Positions 44,701 to 53,971 of a stretch of 64,000 bases of DNA are shown here, piece after piece (the first letter of the stretch is position 1; every line of letters begins with the position of its first letter). Position numbers and translations under genes: made by a program. The stretch is taken from the NCBI GenBank assembly GCA_947396885.1, contig OX377206.1, positions 89,153,960 to 89,217,959 on the forward strand, written 5' to 3'. This DNA comes from Heligmosomoides polygyrus polygyrus (lineage: Eukaryota; Nematoda; Chromadorea; Rhabditida; Heligmosomidae). The notes beneath the pieces are model-generated. The model had not been told where the DNA came from. It ran no database searches and saw only the letters and a list, made by a program, of their open reading frames with translations.

Positions 44701-47700
44701 TAGATCACAAGATGAGATGTTACAAGTGATGTTAGGAAAAAATGCACATTTAAGCTCTCTATAATTTTAGACACTAGCGTTTGTCCTAAGATAGAAAAGC
44801 AGACAAAAACAAGTACGTTAGAGTTGAAGTTTTCAGAATATTAGTAGGAAAATTGTCGACATAAAGCAGTTAGAGAATGAGATGAGAAGAGCGGTCGTAC
44901 CATGTCCTGAAAAATCGGAACGATACACATGATACTAGCTGCCAGACAGTTACTTTTTATGGGAGAAGAACTTGAAATAATTGAATTAATTATGCACAAA
45001 GTCAAAAATCAGCTTAAAAAATTGAAGGTGCCAACTGACATAGCTGGGGCCAGAACCCGATAGTCCAGTGACCGGATCGATGTGAACTTCAGGAACCTCG
45101 ACGGCGAAACCGACGGTACTGAGCAGCTCCCTGAATTGTATACTTCTATTCACCTTCGTAACTTTACATCCTTTTGAAGAGGCGCGTGTAGAGCAGTCGG
45201 AGGAGGCGCCGACTGTCGCCTTTACCCGATACCAGGTTCCTGGTTCGGATTTCCCGCCCAGGCCAACCAAGCATTCCATCCCTCCGGGGTCGGTGAATTG
45301 GTACCAGACTTGTCTGGGAAGGATAAAGCGCTGACTTGTTCATCGGCTGGCCACCGCAAGTCATTGTTTGGACAAATACGCATTCAAATCTCCTCCACGA
45401 CATCCCGTAGAAGTAGAATGCGTGGCGCATCCCAAAAAGGATTGAGTAACGCCGTTTTTTATCCTTTATCTTTTAAAGAGTAGACCTTCCAGTGAGATTA
45501 AATTTTTGTTCAAAAATATTGACTTTAAGATAAAGGGTAATCGCGGCCTTCAGTGGGATGCGCCATGATCTCTACTCGTACGAGAAGTTGCGAAGGCGAC
45601 TAGAGTGAGTGTTTGTACTAAATAATGTTTCGTAATAGTTAGCAACAAACTATCCAGTGATCTACCCTTTACAGAAACAAACACCAGAGGCCTGCAGGGA
45701 ATGGTTGTCTTGGCCCTAGTTTATACTTGCACCGCTGCGCGGCGTGTGTATAAACTAGGGCCAAGACAACCATTCAATGCCCCTAACAATAGTAATAGTG
45801 AACGAATCCGAATAATGAAATGATTAGACCTCCATTGTGGCACGACGCGATGTAATGATCGGCTCCTCTATTGATTGACGGCGCGATTGATCGATACTCG
45901 AGCACATTATTACATCGCGTCGCATCGCAAAGGACCTCTAGTAGGATTCAAAGTGGAATTCCACTATGTGTTGAACTCCACTTTAAAATTTAACTTTTTA
46001 AAAACTTTTTGCTTGATTTCTTTTAGGAGTTTTTTCTTAGTATTCATCTGTCAAACTAGATCTCTCCCTGTGAGAAAACTAGTTCAGAAAGTAGGGTTAT
46101 AAATCTAAGGAAACTGTTTACTTGTACTACATGAGAGTCGCACCTAGATTACTCAAGCCTAATTTAATGTAAGAAATTAGAAACGGAAGAATTTATGAAA
46201 ATTTTCCTTAAAAAATATTTTAAACGTCTTCGTGAGCATTTGTGTTTAAAAACAACGTTTTGATTTTAGAAGCGTCAAGCTGGTTTAAGAGAGTGTCCCA
46301 ATTGACCTGAAAATGAAAATGGAATAGATGTATTTTTTATCGCAGAAGCGCCTTCTCAGAGCAAAAAAAACTGTGCGGCGAGATCTAGTTTGCGATAGGA
46401 AAAGAATTTTGCGCTTGCGCAGGAAACAAAACATGCGTTTTGCAATGACAAATGAAAGCTTGGGAGCGCCGCCTTTCTCTCTACAAAACCGCCCTCGGCC
46501 TAAGGATGACATCTTTTTCCTGCGGATTCTGCATCACGAATCTAGTACAACTTGATTTATTCTTTGTATTGACTCTCCCGTTCTCTCGTCGCTTTTTATG
46601 ATCGATTATAACACACATCAATTATTGGTGCTTGTAGGTCTAATTACCCAAGTTTGAGGTCAATTGGATTGGTGGAGTCGATTGTCTGCATACGCCGCTG
46701 GCAAAGAGACACAAATTTTCTCATTCTTTGCCCTGACTTCCAGTCGCTGGCGTCGCTGCCGTCGTGAAATGAACAGGCGCTTAAGGCGCCTTTTAACGTA
46801 TCACTGGCTTTGGTAAATCACAGCCGATGACGTTCTTCTTCATGGCATACGCTGGACAAGGAATCATTTTTTGCCTTCACCATATCCCAGCCGCAGAAGT
46901 GAAATACGTGGCGCATCCCAAGGTGGAGTAGACTGAAGCCATGTGTTATTCTTGATCCTTTGGTCCTTTGCTCGCCGTCATTACTTCGCCCACGCTGTAG
47001 GCATGCCACGCGCTTCGCACACATCTACGTCACACTCTGGTGCATAAGAACGAAGAGGAAACACAATTACCTCACCAACTCTGCGTCGCCATCTCGGCAA
47101 GCGGACCCCATGGCGAAGGCAGACGCGCCGGCTCGGACCACGGCCGGAGTGTTGGGCATCACTCGTACCACACGAGATTTCGACGGCAGAAGCTGAAGAA
47201 ACAGCGATTATTAGGAGCTCCACTGCAGGATCGAACCTATTGACTGCCTTCAGACAACACGAATGTCAACTCAAACGCGTTTTCTTGTACTGGAAACGTA
47301 CCGATTCTATGTTTCGGATGGTGATGCCCAAGGCAATGGAGACGACGAGCTGCTCCCTATTCAGTATGGGAGCTATTTCGGACGCAACCTGTAACACAGC
47401 TCTATCCAAACCTTGTGCTCTATTCGATGCGAAAACCGGAGACGGTACCTTGTTCACATGAGGAGGTTTCACCGCCAGGAAGACGACGTCGCTCTTGTGA
47501 ACCACCTCTGTGTTGTCGTGAGTGGTTTGGAGTCCGAGCTCCTACAAACAGGGGAACGAGCAATATGTGCAACGGAAGAACTCGTGGCATTTCAGCAAAT
47601 TTACCTTGCACTGATTCAGAAATGATATGTCTTGTTTCGGAGAGCTGGCGATTATATTCTCAGCACTGATCCTTCCTAGAAAAAATACTGATTTCAGCAC

Positions 47701-50700
47701 TGGTGAACGATAAGTATTCTAAAGACTATTGAATATTCAGAATCGGAAAAACCGTGCCCGAAGGTAGGAAAGGGTGAAATGCTTTTAAAACTTTTGCGAA
47801 CTATGCGAATGTACCAAATAGGGCTTGAGGTAGTGTGGTCGGATGAGGCGCCAGCTATCGTGTGGATCCGATACCAGGTTTCTAGTTCGAACTTTCCGTC
47901 CAACCAACCAACCCTTCCATCATTCTGGGTTTGGTAAATTGGTACGACTTCTCTGAGAGGGATATAGAACTGACTTGCCGATCGGCTGGCCACCGCATGT
48001 CAAAGTGTAGACCAGGTACGCATCCACATTGCTTCTACATATGTAAGTCATCCTATGAAAGTAGAACGCGAGGCGCTCCCCATAGAAGATTGAGTAACAC
48101 CGTTCCTTTATCCTTTATATCCTTCTGTTCCTCATAAACTGAACTGTGGAACTCCTTAGACCTCAAATAGCCGCAACTTGTGTTGTAGCCCACTTTCAGC
48201 ACTACTTATATCTGGTTATGTATAAATATATGGGCGCGTGTAGCGCAGTCGGAGGTGGCGCCGGTTGTCGCGTGCACCCGATACCAGGTTCCTGGTTCGG
48301 ATTTCCCGCCCAGGCCAACCAAGCCTTCCATCCCTCCGGGGTCGGTGAATTGGTACCAGACTTGTCTGGGAAGGATAGAACGCTGATTTGTTCATCAGTT
48401 GGCCACCGCAAGCTATTGTATGCCCAAATACGCATTCAAGTTGCCTCCACGACATCCCGTAGAAGTAGAATGCGTGGCGCATCCCTAAAGGGATGGAGTA
48501 ACGCCGTCCTTCATCTTTTTCGTTATGTATAATTTTACTTGTCCTCTCAACTGATGTGAATAATTCTCGTATTTCTCATTTGATTCTGAAATTTCTGTTC
48601 GGTTTCTAAGCATCACCGTAACAACCCCTTTGTTGTAAACTTCTTTACTTTTTTCCTGTTTTTTCTTGGCTAATAATCACATGTACTATTCCTGATTGGT
48701 TGTTCTTTGTACACTTGTGGCACGTTCCTGAGGCATATTAAAAAATAATATGCTAGTAATAAAAACTTCGATACGAGGCATACGTTCAGTTAACTAAACT
48801 GACTATGTGAATAAAGAATGAACGTTTACGTTTTTCAACCTCTATTTGGAATGCGCACCGCATTTTAATTCTATGGATGTCGTAGAGGACATTAGAATGT
48901 GTATTTGGCCCACGAAATGACATGCGGAGGCCAACCGATCGTCTAGTCAGTTTTGGTCCTTATAAACGAATTCTCTGGCTGCTGCACCGATCTCCTAAAA
49001 ATGGAAGGTTTAGTGGGTCAGAGTGGAACCGGATTTGTTAGGCTGCCAAATTTCTAGAGCTCTTGGTATAAAAGTGTCAAAATATTCTTAATCTCAGATT
49101 ACGACACAGTGTTTTACACCGTTGGAAAGCGGAAGAGTTGTTTCATTCTATGTCCCTTATGAAACCCTAAATTTTTGGAATACCATCACATCCTTTTTCA
49201 AAACACACGTACTACGGTTTTCAAACATCGAAACCTGACGAAGTATAGCTTAGACGAAAAGTCAAGGTAGGTAACTCTTGGATCAGATCGACTACAACTA
49301 TAAGGGAGGGGGGCAAAAGTAATGAGACAAATTGAAAAAAATCTTTATCTCTTTATAACTCAATTACAACTCAACGATGCTGAGGAATGTATTTGCCATT
49401 GAGGGCAATGACCTTGCTGCCATCGCTCAGCCAACTTCCTGATCCCATCCTTCTAGAACTGCTTGGGCCTGGTGTTGATCAACTTCTCTATGTGGTTGTC
49501 AAGGACTGCTTGGGTTCTTGTGTCCCTTCCGACCAGGAAGTCCTGTAGGCTCAAGAAGTAGTCTTAGTCGCACGGAGAGATGTCCGGCGAGTACGGTGGG
49601 TGAAGGATGTGAACGTAGCCCAGCTGGCCAAGCTTATCCGTGGTTACTTGTTCCCGATGGGGTGCGGCGTTGCCGAAGATGAGGACCTTCTTGAAGCGCT
49701 GCGATTGAATAAGAGCGAGTCGCTGGCAAATCTCTTCTATTTCGTTCACCATGGCCTTGGAGTTTATCGTAGTGCCCTTGGAAAACAGCTTCCGGTAAAC
49801 CGATCCACCGGCGCAGACCCAAAAGCTCTAAAGGTGCTTCTCGCCGTGAACATCTCGACGAACGAAGGTCGGTAACAGGTCACCAGGCCTCACCCAGGCT
49901 CGCTGCTTGGCAGGGTTAAGGTAGAAGACGTACTTCTCATCCTACGTTAAGATTGAGTCCAGGCTGCTCGGGGTTGGGAAGTGGGCAAGATTTGCGCGAC
50001 ACAGGTCGACTCGTCAGGCTGGGGTTTTGGCCTGAGACAGACTGGGGTTTTGGCATGCTTCTGGAAAGGGTGGAAGTGGTAACTTCTCAGATGGGCTTCA
50101 GTAAGTAGCATACAAACATACGCTAAGCACGAAACCAGACTCCAGCCACGAGATCTATGGACACGGCATGGGGTGTCTCATTACTTTTGCCCCCCCCCCC
50201 CCTAATAGTTGGACAGGGCCTTCGCATCTGCTAACCACAGATGCAAAGGTCGCTATTTAATAGTCCTGGTGATAAGGTGACCGGTGCAAGGTGTCACCTG
50301 CTGTTTTGGCCGTTTCGTGGTCGAAGGTTTTTTTTCAAATGCATTCTGTCGAAGGATGAACTGCGAACGGCAAGCTATATGAACCATGCACTACATCGTT
50401 GTAGAGCTCCTTGACGGTTTGTCGGACACAGGAGCCTTTCTCCATTCGTGCTCAATAATGAAGAAAAACTAAAAGTCAGGTGTAGATTTGTTGTTAATAT
50501 AGCTTGAAAGCTGAGAAGAGCACACAATATACCTCTAGATTTGAAGGTTGTGGCATTCAAAGCTCTCATAACTAGGTATCTGACATCTATATAAACCCTT
50601 GCTTACTATAACACATTTGCTTAAGACTGAAGGGCTAGTAGAGAGGCTTAAGCGAATGTGCAAAGCACTGTCACTAGTAAGGTTCTCAGCTCAACCGATT

Positions 50701-53700
50701 CCATGCTGATATCAGCGGCCGGTTCAGCCCCGGGTGGGTGCTGACGGACCTCGAGGATATCACGGATGTTACGTGCGGTCAAACAGCGCCGGTGGTGTAA
50801 GGCGTAGCATCGCTGCCTGGAAAGCAGAAGATGCGGGTTCGAGTCCTGCCTGGCGCAAGAATTTTGATCGTAATAAAGCATCCTGTAACATCATGTTTGT
50901 TATTTTTTGCAAAGCGATACACAAATGTGTGTTAGTTGCGCTATGGTTGTTGTTGTTGTTGTTTTCCTGATTCTTGATACCACTATCATCACACAGGCTT
51001 TCCAGTGTAAAAAGTAATAAAAAATAGTGAAACTAAAAGCAATGACAAAAGTGCAACGATCAGTTCGGTTTCATAACAGTGACCTACTAGCACTAGGAAA
51101 ACGACCGTTGTGAAATTATTAGGAAATAATGGAAAGGGGCTAGCTATTTCATATGCAAAGGTAACAGGGATCGGCAAAATCCTAAGCGAAAACGAGATAC
51201 AGCAATCATTCTGGAGAAGCAGGGTAATATTCCGATCGAACAGTCACGGCTGACATAGCTTCGATATTCGGATACTGGAGTAATTATTGAGATTCCAAAA
51301 GTTCTTGTGATGTAATTTATGTAGATTTCGCTAAGGCCTTTGATAAGGTTAATCACACAAGACTTCTTTTCAAGATTAAGAAACTGAAATTTTACCCGCT
51401 GGTACATGCTTGGTTGCAAAATTTCCGTTCTGGGAGAAGCTCCCAGGTGAGAATTGGAGATTATCTTTCTGTGTCCATGGAAGTAAAAAGTGGAGGGCCA
51501 CAAGGAGGGGGTTTTGTCCCCTCTCCTCTTTGCGATTTATGTTGTGGAACTACCTGGAATTCTTGAGTCAATTGGCGTGGAATGTAAGCAATTGCCTGAT
51601 GTAAAAATTTATAGAAGGATTGAGAGGGAAGAAGATATCAGAAGAATTCAAGATGCGCTAGATGCGTCGGTAGAATGGTCCGTGACATGGCAATTACCTT
51701 TGACACCAAAGAAAACCTTTCACATGAGGATAGGGGTTTCTGACCTCCCATATGATTACAGGGTGTGTGGTCATGCTGTGTCTACAGTTACAGAGATAAA
51801 AGATTTGGGGTTTCGTTATAACTGGAAGTTGGATTTCTCAAGTCACTTCAGGGCTTTTTGTAATAGAGCTCTGAACAGGACATGTCTCATCTTCAAAGCC
51901 TTGTCATTGTGTGATAAAGAAGTTCTAATTCGTGCCTATAAGACCTATGTAAAATCAATAATGGAATGTGGAGCTTCTGTTTTTTGTCCCTACTTGAGGA
52001 GAGATATTAAATTACTAGAGAAGATGCAAAATAACTTCACGAGAAAAATCTTTTTGCGCATGGGCTGCATGGTATTAATGGTATTCCGAATGCTCAGGAA
52101 AGAAACATGGCGTGCGGACTTCACTCTTTGGAATCCCGACGTGTAGTTAGCGATGTATGAATGGTATTTAAAATTATCAGCGGTATCATTGATGGGCGCG
52201 TGCAGCGCAGTCGGAGGAGGCGCGACTGTCGCGTGCACTCGATACCAGGTTCCTGGTTCGGATTTCTCGCCCAGGCCAACCAAGCCTTCCATCCCTCCGG
52301 GGTCGGTGAATTGGTACCAGACTTGTCTGGGAAGGATAAAGCGCTGACTTGTTCATCGGCTGGCCACCGCAAGTCATTGTATGGCCAAATACGCATTCAT
52401 GTCGCCTCCACGACATCCCATAGAAGTAGAATGCGCTGGCGCATCCCAGAAGGGATTGAATAACGCCGTCCTTTATCCTTTTATCCTTTATCATTGATGC
52501 GGACAAAGGTAAGTTTTATACTCTGTCTGTTTCTCGCACCAGAGAGAATTCAGAAAAAAATATCATGTGACGTTCCTAAGCCTTATCAAAGATTTCGGTC
52601 CTTTACATGTAGGACAGGATCTAAGTTTGTAGCATTGAAAAATGATATTCCTCCCCTCTCGCCTTGTTTTCTCATATTTAGGCGCATGGCCATGAAGCAA
52701 CTGCTCAAGTTGTAGACATTTACTGTAACTTTTACTAAGATGTTAACTGCACATTCGTTTTATTTCCGCTTTTCTGAGTCACCTTATTCTGTGCATTTAT
52801 GACGTCTACATGAAGTAGCGTAAATAAAAAAAAATGAAAATGAAAATGAATTTAATAAATTCTGAATGAAACAGCGTGTGAAACATTTTTGAAAATTGAT
52901 GAGTGATAGGGCGATTGTATCCGTATATCTGCATATCATCACCGGCCGTTGACAAAATAAGGGCTCTTGCACAGTGATTTATGAAGAATTTTTATTGGAA
53001 CAGAAGCGCTTTAATGCATTGAAATAAAAGTGGCGGAGAAAAACATAAAACAGGGTTAAAACTAGGATTTTGTTGAGAAAAATAGAAATTATATGTAATT
53101 ACAGAAGAAAGAAACAAAAAAGTTTGTTTCGTTCCATTCCTCAGACAAATCCTTCTGCTGTGCTCATCTCGTGGCTCTTTAGCGAAGGAGAGGAGCATAA
53201 ATTAAGATACCTCTAAATTCTGTCCAAAAGAAAAACGATAGGAATTAAAAAAAGAAAATCGATAAAGAGGAGAAATGGATAACGGAAATGTGTTGAATAA
53301 AGCGGTGGAGGAAAGGAAACATAGTGAAAAGGTGAGTGAAAAGTGAAAAATAATAATGGAAGATGAAGCAAAAAATGAAAGCAAAACATTTTCATAAGGT
53401 GATAAAACTATTGTTATTTTTAATAAAATTTTAATTGTAGTTCATATAGCATAGAGTTTATATATAATGATATTAGCCTAGTGGTCTTCGTTTGTATTCG
53501 AAATATGAATGATGAACTGGTCGTTCGTATGACATACAGTTTTAGCAGGTGAGAAAATTGTGTGATATTTTATTCCGACATACTTTCAACCGTAATATAT
53601 TTTTTAAAGAATAGATTTAGAGTGCCTTTAGCTTGATGAAACATGAATTTATAACATAGAAAGCTGTGTTTATAAAGGTATTTAATTATGTTTTAAATAA

Positions 53701-53858
53701 TGAACTCTTTCGTGTGCTCAATGTTTTTTAATTTTTTTTGCAATTGTGCACTTAATTTAATCCAGAGATTTGGGATTCTGAAGAAACTAACCGGAATTGA
53801 TGAGCCCTCTGGCCAAGGCCTGCGCCATCTTTCCGGCTCCAATGAATCCGATCTTCAT
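41702..53858 (-). CDS. pycr: Pyrroline-5-carboxylate reductase gene, nine exons
   Basis: P5CR reduces 1-pyrroline-5-carboxylate to proline with NAD(P)H, the last step of proline synthesis. I assembled it on the minus strand as exons 53858-53792, 47675-47605, 47541-47449, 47388-47302, 47192-47071, 45130-45040, 44533-44413, 41975-41884 and 41797-41702. These sum to 840 nt (279 aa plus TAA) and every junction keeps phase. Family landmarks appear in order: the Rossmann motif GFIGAGKMA (residues 4-12), AVKP (70-73), MPNTP (118-122), GLSGSGPSY (169-177), ADGGV (186-190), SPGGS (230-234) and EAAT (256-259). The length fits the usual 270-280 aa. The start is chosen because [13 protein letters not shown] is the typical P5CR N terminus and a TTTCAG acceptor lies 3 nt upstream, as expected for spliced-leader trans-splicing. 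No frame damage is seen, so the gene looks functional. The motif order and phase agreement are direct; activity and localisation are inferred. Confidence 0.93.
41884..41975 (-). CDS. pycr: P5CR exon 8
   Basis: Residues 218-248 ([20 protein letters not shown] to LESGGLK). It carries the P5CR signature region, with Ser where many homologues have Thr after PGG. Acceptor AATTTAAG, donor GTTCAT. Confidence 0.9.
42155..42930 (+). mobile_element. Foldback element, family FB, in P5CR intron 7
   Basis: It starts TACCATTATCC and ends AAAAATGGTA. The core GAGTTAGACGAGTGCATGGC and CACACATACCC matches the 33.8 kb copy. The arms are decayed. Confidence 0.5.
43089..43350 (+). mobile_element. SINE in P5CR intron 7
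   Basis: Head GGCTCCTGGTAGCGCAGTTG, B-box-like GGTTCTGACTTCC, and a body with a small internal deletion. Confidence 0.62.
43351..43491. mobile_element. GC-rich palindromic MITE, unit A
   Basis: CACAGCGTTCTGCGGC..AACGCCGC at the left is inverted as GCGGCGCTGCTGCAGAACTC at the right, with TAGGGCAGGGACG..CTGCCCTA in between. Confidence 0.62.
43508..43553. repeat. GC-rich MITE, one-arm fragment
   Basis: The left arm only (GGCCCCCACAGAGTTCTGCG..CGCCGCAATGGTTAA), between units A and B. Confidence 0.5.
43555..43695. mobile_element. GC-rich palindromic MITE, unit B
   Basis: Same family as unit A and closer to a perfect palindrome (GCCCCCACAGAGTTCTGCGG inverted at the right). It gives tandemly arranged copies. 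Confidence 0.62.
43695..43852. mobile_element. Palindromic TTAGCCC-family MITE with internal (TA)n
   Basis: TTTATACTTGCGTCGCCACG at the left is inverted as GGCGCAAGTATGAA..GGGCTAA. It contains (TA)n and TCGATATCTAT. It abuts unit B. Confidence 0.55.
44178..44347 (+). mobile_element. Old SINE, body and 3' part
   Basis: GGAAAGGATAAAACACTGAC and GTGGCGCATCCCAAATTG remain. It lies in P5CR intron 7, 66 bp from exon 7. Confidence 0.45.
44413..44533 (-). CDS. pycr: P5CR exon 7
   Basis: Residues 178-217 plus one base ([20 protein letters not shown] to AAKMVLET). Acceptor TTTTTTAG; the donor GTCGGC is weak but the phase fits exon 8. Confidence 0.91.
45040..45130 (-). CDS. pycr: P5CR exon 6
   Basis: Residues 147-177 ([14 protein letters not shown] to GLSGSGPSY), leading into the C-terminal dimerisation domain. 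Acceptor ACAATTCAG, donor GTCAGT. A full SINE ends 51 bp upstream of this acceptor. Confidence 0.92.
45181..45477 (+). mobile_element. SINE, near-consensus copy in P5CR intron 5
   Basis: Head GGCGCGTGTAGAGCAGTCGG, complete body, tail TTATCCTTTATCTTTT. It is antisense to P5CR and 51 bp from the exon 6 acceptor. Confidence 0.82.
45528..45640 (-). mobile_element. Old SINE 3' half
   Basis: GATAAAGGGTAATCGCGGCC, then GGGATGCGCCATGATCTCTA. Confidence 0.45.
45701..45773. mobile_element. Short perfect inverted repeat, TTAGCCC-type MITE derivative
   Basis: A 26-bp arm (45701-45726, containing GGCCCTAGTTTATAC) is exactly inverted at 45748-45773 around a 21-base GC-rich loop. Confidence 0.65.
45844..45925. 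mobile_element. Small MITE, ends ACGCGATGTAATGAT
   Basis: GACGCGATGTAATGAT and ATTATTACATCGCGTC are inverted. The centre contains CGATTGATCGATA. Confidence 0.5.
46255..46320 (+). repeat. FB arm fragment
   Basis: TTTTGATTTTAGAAGCGTCA, GAGTGTCCCAATTGACCTGA and AAATGG match the right arm of the 33.8 kb FB element. Confidence 0.35.
46637..46658 (+). ncRNA. SL1 spliced-leader-like sequence
   Basis: This 22-base stretch matches the nematode SL1 leader at 21 of 22 positions (C for T at position 4). The next bases are GTCAAT instead of the expected GTAAAC donor. About 45 bases on, an 8 bp stem (GGCAAAGA with TCTTTGCC) encloses ACAAATTTTC, loosely like an Sm-site region, but the SL1 RNA body is not recognisable. 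It is probably an SL1 RNA pseudogene or the leader of a retrocopied trans-spliced mRNA, within P5CR intron 5. Confidence 0.55.
46845..46962 (+). mobile_element. SINE 3' fragment
   Basis: CAGAAGTGAAATACGTGGCG with CATCCCAAGG and a decayed TTGATCCTTTGGTCCTTT tail. Confidence 0.45.
47071..47192 (-). CDS. pycr: P5CR exon 5
   Basis: Residues 107-146 plus two bases, containing [18 protein letters not shown], the most conserved block of the N-terminal domain. Acceptor TTTCTTCAG, donor GTAATT, phase 2. Confidence 0.93.
47302..47388 (-). CDS. pycr: P5CR exon 4
   Basis: Residues 78-106 (VASEIAP to GITIRNIES), 29 codons, phase 0. Acceptor GTTACAG, donor GTACGT. The intron before it is 60 bp, typical of nematodes. 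Confidence 0.93.
47449..47541 (-). CDS. pycr: P5CR exon 3
   Basis: Residues 47-77 ([10 protein letters not shown] to AVKPPHVNK), exactly 31 codons, phase 0 on both sides. Acceptor TTTGTAG, donor GTACCG. AVKP is a conserved cofactor-domain motif. Confidence 0.93.
47605..47675 (-). CDS. pycr: P5CR exon 2
   Basis: Residues 23-46, reading [15 protein letters not shown] and ending FLNQCK. The acceptor is TTTTTTCTAG and the donor GTAAAT. It is separated from exon 1 by a 6.1 kb intron full of transposons. Confidence 0.9.
47825..48124 (+). mobile_element. Diverged SINE in P5CR intron 1
   Basis: TAGTGTGGTCGGATGAGGCG head, GGTTTCTAGTTCGAAC B-box region, tail TTTATCCTTTATATCC. Confidence 0.6.
48232..48512 (+). 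mobile_element. SINE with 11-bp TSD in P5CR intron 1
   Basis: GTTATGTATAA lies at 48215-48225 and 48522-48532, with a few extra bases at both junctions. The body is near consensus. Confidence 0.8.
48838..48956 (-). mobile_element. Old SINE 3' half
   Basis: TTTGGAATGCGCACCGCATT and ATGCGGAGGCCAACCGATCG. Confidence 0.45.
49302..50204 (-). mobile_element. mariner with GGGGGGCAAAAGTAATGAGACA-type ends, broken
   Basis: GGGCAAAAGTAATGAGACA at 49311 is inverted as TGTCTCATTACTTTTGCCCC at 50174. On the minus strand transposase pieces are [10 protein letters not shown], where the family has Asp before Asn, and [12 protein letters not shown] (about 49590-49560). Other parts are in different frames. 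Dead copy in P5CR intron 1. TA-rich flanks. Confidence 0.7.
50786..50857 (+). tRNA. tRNA-like gene with GGA anticodon, in P5CR intron 1
   Basis: Seventy-two bases fold as a cloverleaf. The acceptor stem is 7 bp (GCGCCGG with CTGGCGC). There is a 4 bp D stem, an anticodon stem with four pairs and one mismatch, and a 5 bp T stem around TTCGAGT. The discriminator base is A. A and B boxes are good, and TTTT at 50863-50866 could terminate Pol III. The seven-base anticodon loop CTGGAAA places GGA (Ser UCY) at 34-36. The variable loop is only four bases, unlike class II tRNA-Ser; the body looks more like tRNA-Gly. It could be an anticodon-shifted tRNA or a pseudogene. It lies antisense to P5CR. Confidence 0.65.
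51250..52850 (+). mobile_element. CR1-like LINE, 5' truncated, with SINE insertion
   Basis: Reverse transcriptase: [20 protein letters not shown] (about 51313-51372), then [20 protein letters not shown] (about 51508-51567), but the catalytic YADD position reads [10 protein letters not shown], so it is dead. The C-terminal [20 protein letters not shown] matches the 22 kb LINE. A SINE interrupts it at 52195-52488; the 3' part (CRTGS.. near 52600) continues to an (AAATGA)n tail at 52831-52850. Confidence 0.75.
52195..52488 (+). mobile_element. Young SINE inside the LINE, 11-bp TSD
   Basis: TATCATTGATG flanks it (52184-52194 and 52489-52499). Full head, body and TCCTTTTATCCTTTA tail. Confidence 0.9.
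52860..53780. other. AT-rich part of P5CR intron 1, nothing recognised
   Basis: Only A/T-rich low-complexity DNA. The open frames are short and carry no motif. Confidence 0.5.
53792..53858 (-). CDS. pycr: P5CR exon 1
   Basis: Encodes residues 1-22 plus one base, including the GxGxxA-type dinucleotide-binding start ([13 protein letters not shown]). It ends at a GTTAGT donor in phase 1. The TTTCAG three bases before ATG suggests a trans-splice acceptor. Confidence 0.93.
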
Positions 53859-53971
53859 CTTCTGAAACAGGGTTTTTTTTACGTAAGACGAACTGCGACA
53901 GCTAATGTAGAACACAAGGAGGTGGTCAATTGAATGGACAAGAGACTGGCCGAAATGTGAAGGATTTACAG

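Noticed and set aside
47227..47237. B-box-like AGGTTCGATCC on the minus strand
   Set aside because: No A box at the right distance and it lies between P5CR exons 4 and 5; taken as chance.
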